DNA of 53,898 nt from Amulumruptor sp947039275 (lineage in GTDB: Bacteria > Bacteroidota > Bacteroidia > Bacteroidales > Muribaculaceae): NCBI GenBank assembly GCA_947039275.1, contig CAMQYL010000022.1, forward strand, positions 1-53,898, written 5' to 3'. Positions 50,964 to 53,898 of this stretch are shown here, piece by piece. Under the pieces are notes generated by a model. It did no database searches. It was not told the DNA's origin and worked only from the letters and a program-made list of their open reading frames with translations. Within the stretch, counting starts at the first letter, position 1; every line of letters starts with the position of its first letter. The position numbers and the translations under genes are program-made.

Positions 50964-51281
50964 TGCAACCTTCACAGGATTTTGCAGAGGCGAAATCGGC
51001 GGTTGTGCGTCATGTGTATATAGGTGCGTTTATTTGCGCTTATTCTTGGCAGTCTTAAAACTACCACTTTTAAAATCTGAGTCAAGGATACGGCAGCGAT
51101 AGATGTTCTCATCTGTATATGGATATGTTTTGCGGATCTGCTGTGGCGTGACGCCACGATGCAGATGCCGTATGATGTTCATATATGCGTGAGGTCTACG
51201 TTGCTCGTTCTACTTGGATGGGCTGTGGTAGGCCTAAGACTGCGGGACGAGCTACATATAAGGCTCTCACGCACTTTTTTT
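50964..51281 (+). ncRNA. Candidate structured small RNA
   Basis: A TAnnTTTGC box (TAATTTTGC, 50950-50958) with GTTG 20 nt upstream predicts a start near 50964. The region has a hairpin with GTGGCG-TGA-CGCCAC (51134-51149 region) nested inside CGGATCTGC/GCAGATGCCG. The final hairpin closes with TGCGTGAGG (51186-51194) and TCTCACGCA (51265-51273), containing GCTCGTTC/GGACGAGC, and is followed by seven T (51275-51281), as a terminator would be. No reading frame or tRNA/rRNA/SRP feature is evident. It could also be the leader of the downstream barrel gene. Confidence 0.35.
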
Positions 51282-51367
51282 GTTTATATCCGTGTCAGAG
51301 GGTCAGCGGATAAGTGTTAAAGAAGATTCTATTATGGGAAAAGACTGGTAGTCATGAGGCTGTAGAA

Positions 51368-51402
51368 CTATCACGACAGGATTTTGTCTCTGAGAGTGAT
51401 AG
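51368..51402 (+). promoter_or_regulatory. Leader hairpin before the outer-membrane barrel gene
   Basis: CTATCAC/GTGATAG closes a stem with inner GACA/TGTC, about 70 nt upstream of the ATG at 51473. The role is unknown; mRNA stability or translation control are possible. Confidence 0.35.
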
Positions 51403-51472
51403 AAAAACGATGGAGAAACACTCTCTTTAAAAACAATTCACATTTTATGAACATTTAATTTCCAAATCAATC

Positions 51473-52297
51473 ATGAACATTAATCTTACCAATCGTATTT
51501 TACTCAGTGCTGCAATGTTTGCAATAGTTGCATTCGGAGCTGATGCCCAGGTGTTTGACAAGGGAGACCGCAAGATGGAGCTGACGCTCGGTGTGGGTGT
51601 AGTCGAAAAGACTGATAAGACGAGAGCGACATTCGACCAGCACTTCACTATGGAGTGGGGTGTTGCCAAGTTTGCCGACAAATTCACGCTGGGTCTCGGT
51701 TTCGCCATCAACAACTCGTATCAACCCAAGGAGGACATGAGGGCTACAGGGGTGTATGACTACACCTATCAGGCTCGTACCTGGGGCAGAACATACAGCT
51801 ACCAGACCAAGAAATGGAAATCGTTTGACGAGACCCAGCAGCGTCGCCGTCAGGGCTATGGAGAGGCAGATGCCAAGTGGTCAAGGGATGACGTTGACGC
51901 ACTGGTGACAGTCTCACTCCATTTCAGCCCCACGTCAAAACTTGACACCTATGTGAGGATAGGAGCCGGCGTAGGCTATATGCACTTTATGCAGGGCGAC
52001 TACACCAACTATACCGGTTTCAAACAGGAAGACTACTATAACTTTTCATCAAGTAAAATCCACGAGTCATACTGGCAATGGAGCTACAACGACCTTGCTC
52101 ATGCCGACTGGGGCGACAGCTCATCGAGCAAAGTCGTGCCTGCAATTGCCGCCTATGTTGGAGCAACCTATCAGCTCACCGACCGCTGGGGCATAGAGGC
52201 ACAAGCAGGTCTCCTCAACGCCAACCTCAAAGGCAAGAAGAAAGGCTATCCCAATAGCTATGGTATATTTGCTTTAGGAGCATCATATCGCTTCTGA
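51473..52297 (+). CDS. Outer-membrane beta-barrel protein
   Basis: A 274-aa exported protein (signal MNINLTNRILLSAAMFAIVAFGADAQ). It has alternating hydrophobic strands (RKMELTLGVGVVE, KFTLGLGFAI, VDALVTVSLHF, DTYVRIGAGVGYMHFM, VPAIAAYVGATYQL) and ends ...FALGASYRF with the terminal Phe typical of barrels inserted by BAM. A long polar loop YQARTWGRTYSYQTKKWKSFDE is surface-exposed. I cannot name a family. It stands between the candidate RNA and the LRR gene; a leader hairpin precedes it. Confidence 0.7.
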   Translation: MNINLTNRILLSAAMFAIVAFGADAQVFDKGDRKMELTLGVGVVEKTDKTRATFDQHFTMEWGVAKFADKFTLGLGFAINNSYQPKEDMRATGVYDYTYQARTWGRTYSYQTKKWKSFDETQQRRRQGYGEADAKWSRDDVDALVTVSLHFSPTSKLDTYVRIGAGVGYMHFMQGDYTNYTGFKQEDYYNFSSSKIHESYWQWSYNDLAHADWGDSSSSKVVPAIAAYVGATYQLTDRWGIEAQAGLLNANLKGKKKGYPNSYGIFALGASYRF

Positions 52298-52346
52298 TGA
52301 GCAGAACAACTTAGTATTAACCAAAACGCTTTAAAATTAAGACGTT

Positions 52347-53393
52347 ATGAAACACATATTTATGATCCTGGCAATGCTGATGGCATTGCCAGGATTCGCC
52401 TACGACTTCTCAGTGGACGGGATATATTATGATATCTTGTCAGAAAGCGAGCATACGGTAGCTGTAACCCAAGGAGTAGAAGGCTCATACGCAGGGAATG
52501 TAATTATTCCATCCAAAGTAACTTATGCAGGGAAAACCTATACAGTCACATCTATTGACAAGGAAATATTCTATCGGAGAACTGCTACGTCTGTAGAGAT
52601 ACCAAGTACGGTGGTGTATATAGAAAGTACTTCCTTTTTTAGGGGCAGTAGCTTGAAGATGATAATTGTGGATGAAAACAATAAAAAGTATTGTTCATAC
52701 CAGGGAGTGCTTTATTCTAAAGATATGACAACGCTGATTTATTGCCCTGATGGATACGCTGGGATTTTTACTGTGCCATCTACAGTGAAGACAATCGGGG
52801 ATAACGCATTTAGATTATGTCGAGATGTGACTGAAGTAAGATTGCCCGATTCTGTTATCTGTATCGGACGTGCTGCTTTTTATGAGTGTGGTATGGCTCG
52901 GATAAAAATCTCTAATGCTTTGGAGGAAATAGGTGAATATGCATTTTGTTTATGCCAAAATTTGAAATCGCTGTTAATCCCTTCTTCCGTGACCAAGATA
53001 GGAATAGGCTCTTTATCTAATAAATTTGAATCTATTTATTGCCAATGGCAAAAGCCATTAGAGTGTGAACCTGGAGGCATGTATAAAGATTACATTACTT
53101 TATATGTACCTATTGGGTGCAAGACGGCTTATCAGAAAGTATATCCTTGGAGTACAATCAAAAAAATCCAGGAAATCCAATATGCTGGGAATGAGGATGT
53201 CGTTGATGATGAGTCGGTTACTGTTTCCGTTGAGAATGGAGTAGTGACTGTCGGGGGTGACGGCGGTGTTGTGAACATCTATGATATGGATGGACGCACT
53301 GTTTACGCTGGGACCGAGAGACGCATTGCGGGGCTTTCTCCAGGTATATATCTTGTGAAAATAGGAAGTTCGACTGTAAAACTGTCGATTTAA
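52347..53393 (+). CDS. BspA-like leucine-rich repeat surface protein
   Basis: A 348-aa exported protein with LRR_5 (BspA) repeats between about 65 and 230, for instance TSVEIPSTVVYIESTSFF, FTVPSTVKTIGDNAFRLC and EVRLPDSVICIGRAAFYEC. The N-terminus is a signal peptide (MKHIFMILAMLMALPGFAYD). After an acidic linker the end (VVNIYDMDGRTVYAGTERRIAGLSPGIYLVKIGSSTVKL) looks like a type IX sorting domain. BspA-like proteins bind host proteins or mucins; here adhesion is only an inference. The gene is AT-richer than its neighbours, suggesting transfer or relaxed selection. Confidence 0.82.
   Translation: MKHIFMILAMLMALPGFAYDFSVDGIYYDILSESEHTVAVTQGVEGSYAGNVIIPSKVTYAGKTYTVTSIDKEIFYRRTATSVEIPSTVVYIESTSFFRGSSLKMIIVDENNKKYCSYQGVLYSKDMTTLIYCPDGYAGIFTVPSTVKTIGDNAFRLCRDVTEVRLPDSVICIGRAAFYECGMARIKISNALEEIGEYAFCLCQNLKSLLIPSSVTKIGIGSLSNKFESIYCQWQKPLECEPGGMYKDYITLYVPIGCKTAYQKVYPWSTIKKIQEIQYAGNEDVVDDESVTVSVENGVVTVGGDGGVVNIYDMDGRTVYAGTERRIAGLSPGIYLVKIGSSTVKLSI
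52365..52395 (+). promoter_or_regulatory. 13-bp perfect hairpin in the LRR signal-peptide codons
   Basis: ATCCTGGCAATGC (52365-52377) and GCATTGCCAGGAT (52383-52395) pair perfectly around TGATG, starting 18 nt after the A of the ATG. It would be a stable mRNA hairpin in the ribosome entry region. Confidence 0.5.
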
Positions 53394-53541
53394 GGTGAGG
53401 TTGAGCCTCAGAATCTCGGGAAATTGTAGGGCTGCGCCTACTACTGGTTAATTTTTGGTTGGTCGTTATGTAAGGTGGCGTTTAAAAGTGTAGGGAGATG
53501 CCGCTACGCTGTCCACTTAAGATTTCATTACTAAAAAATGA

Positions 53542-53778
53542 CGCGGCGTAGCCGCGACGGGAGCAATAGCCACATGCAAGCAAGCCGACAGGCTGGCGCA
53601 GCTTGTGGATTCAAGCGACCCATAACATACCGGCGGCGTCAGCTGCCGGGGCTTGATGTGGAGATGCCCCGGCAGCTACACCGCCGGACTCTCATTGCAT
53701 CATTTTCCCACAAGCTGCGCCAGCCTGTCGGCTTGCTTGCATGTGGCTATTGCTCCCCTCGGGGCTAACACCCCGAGC
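53542..53778. repeat. 237-bp hierarchical palindrome, copy B (inverted relative to copy A)
   Basis: Hairpin CGCGG-CGTAG-CCGCG (53542-53556), long stem with AGCCACATGCAAGCAAG to CTTGCTTGCATGTGGCT, an inner stem CCGGCGGCG to ACCGCCGG, and CTCGGGG-CTAACA-CCCCGAG (53759-53778). Read on the minus strand the last is CTCGGGG-TGTTAG-CCCCGAG, with the same loop as the first hairpin of copy A. No gene lies in 53394-53898. Confidence 0.75.
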
Positions 53779-53791
53779 TTTAAACAACATA

Positions 53792-53862
53792 GAGGGTGTT
53801 GCAGAACCTGTCAATTTGGGCGATTCTATCTGTTTGATGTAGAGACATGCCATGGCACACAG
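53792..53862. repeat. Half composite element at the window end
   Basis: GGGTGTTGCAGAACCTGTCAATTT-like sequence and the following GACATGCCATGGCA match, in inverted orientation, 33741-33783. A degenerate half is also at about 53490-53515. Confidence 0.6.
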
Positions 53863-53898
53863 CTGTCCGGGGAAAATTTTAACAAATCCATATAACTG

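Noticed and set aside
51186..51281. tRNA or SRP RNA in the structured region
   Set aside because: No T-loop (GGTTCGAATCC-like) or anticodon arm, and no GGAAGG-type SRP apical loop. Kept only as an unnamed candidate RNA.

Overview
The window looks like a chromosomal segment of a gut Bacteroidales bacterium, probably of the Muribaculaceae type. The evidence is a GC content a little above 50%, the Bacteroidetes promoter signature (TTTG, about 20 nt, TAnnTTTG) in front of many genes, typical Bacteroidales families (DUF4919-like, GIN-domain, BspA-like LRR and 'VDLGLSVKWATCNVGA' surface proteins, bacterial GH3), and very many short palindromic intergenic repeats. The genus is an inference; there is no rRNA or tRNA gene here.

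Region 1 (1-12.96 kb, mostly minus strand) is a surface-polysaccharide locus: UDP-galactopyranose mutase, then an rfbF-rfbG-rfbH-rmlC-like-reductase-glycosyltransferase operon. That gene set predicts a CDP-3,6-dideoxyhexose, with the RmlC-like epimerase pointing to the ascarylose branch. A Wzx-type flippase, a GIN-domain secreted protein, dusB and a lipid A phosphoethanolamine transferase follow upstream.

Region 2 (13-30 kb) is a mixed set: a 1104-aa protein with putative OB-like modules and a C-terminal Schlafen/AlbA_2 domain; a BamA/TamA-like barrel; an AAA ATPase with DUF234-type C-terminus behind a tandem operator-like palindrome; a membrane-anchored pseudokinase; an acetyltransferase; cytidine deaminase; a DEDDy 3'-5' exonuclease; an MsbA-type ABC exporter; GH3; alkaline phosphatase; DUF4919-like; and a GT4 glycosyltransferase.

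Region 3 (29.9-41.1 kb) starts with a REP-associated Y1 transposase framed by its inverted REP arms. It continues with six co-directional secreted proteins (CsgG-like, FlgT/LPP20-like, unknown, LPP20-like, unknown, proline-rich transglutaminase-like), interrupted by palindromic repeats. This could be an undescribed envelope system. Two small secreted/surface genes and a repeat-rich gap follow.

Region 4 (41.2-48.9 kb, minus strand) is a tight six-gene operon thrA-apgM-thrC-aroA-unknown-metal ABC permease, in which the ApgM-like protein probably acts as the homoserine kinase.

Region 5 (48.97-53.9 kb) holds a HipBA toxin-antitoxin pair, a candidate structured ncRNA, an outer-membrane barrel, a BspA-like LRR protein and a second copy of a 237-bp hierarchical palindrome.

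At least four distinct families of palindromic intergenic element occur. Several show compensatory stem changes between copies, meaning selection on hairpin structure rather than on sequence.
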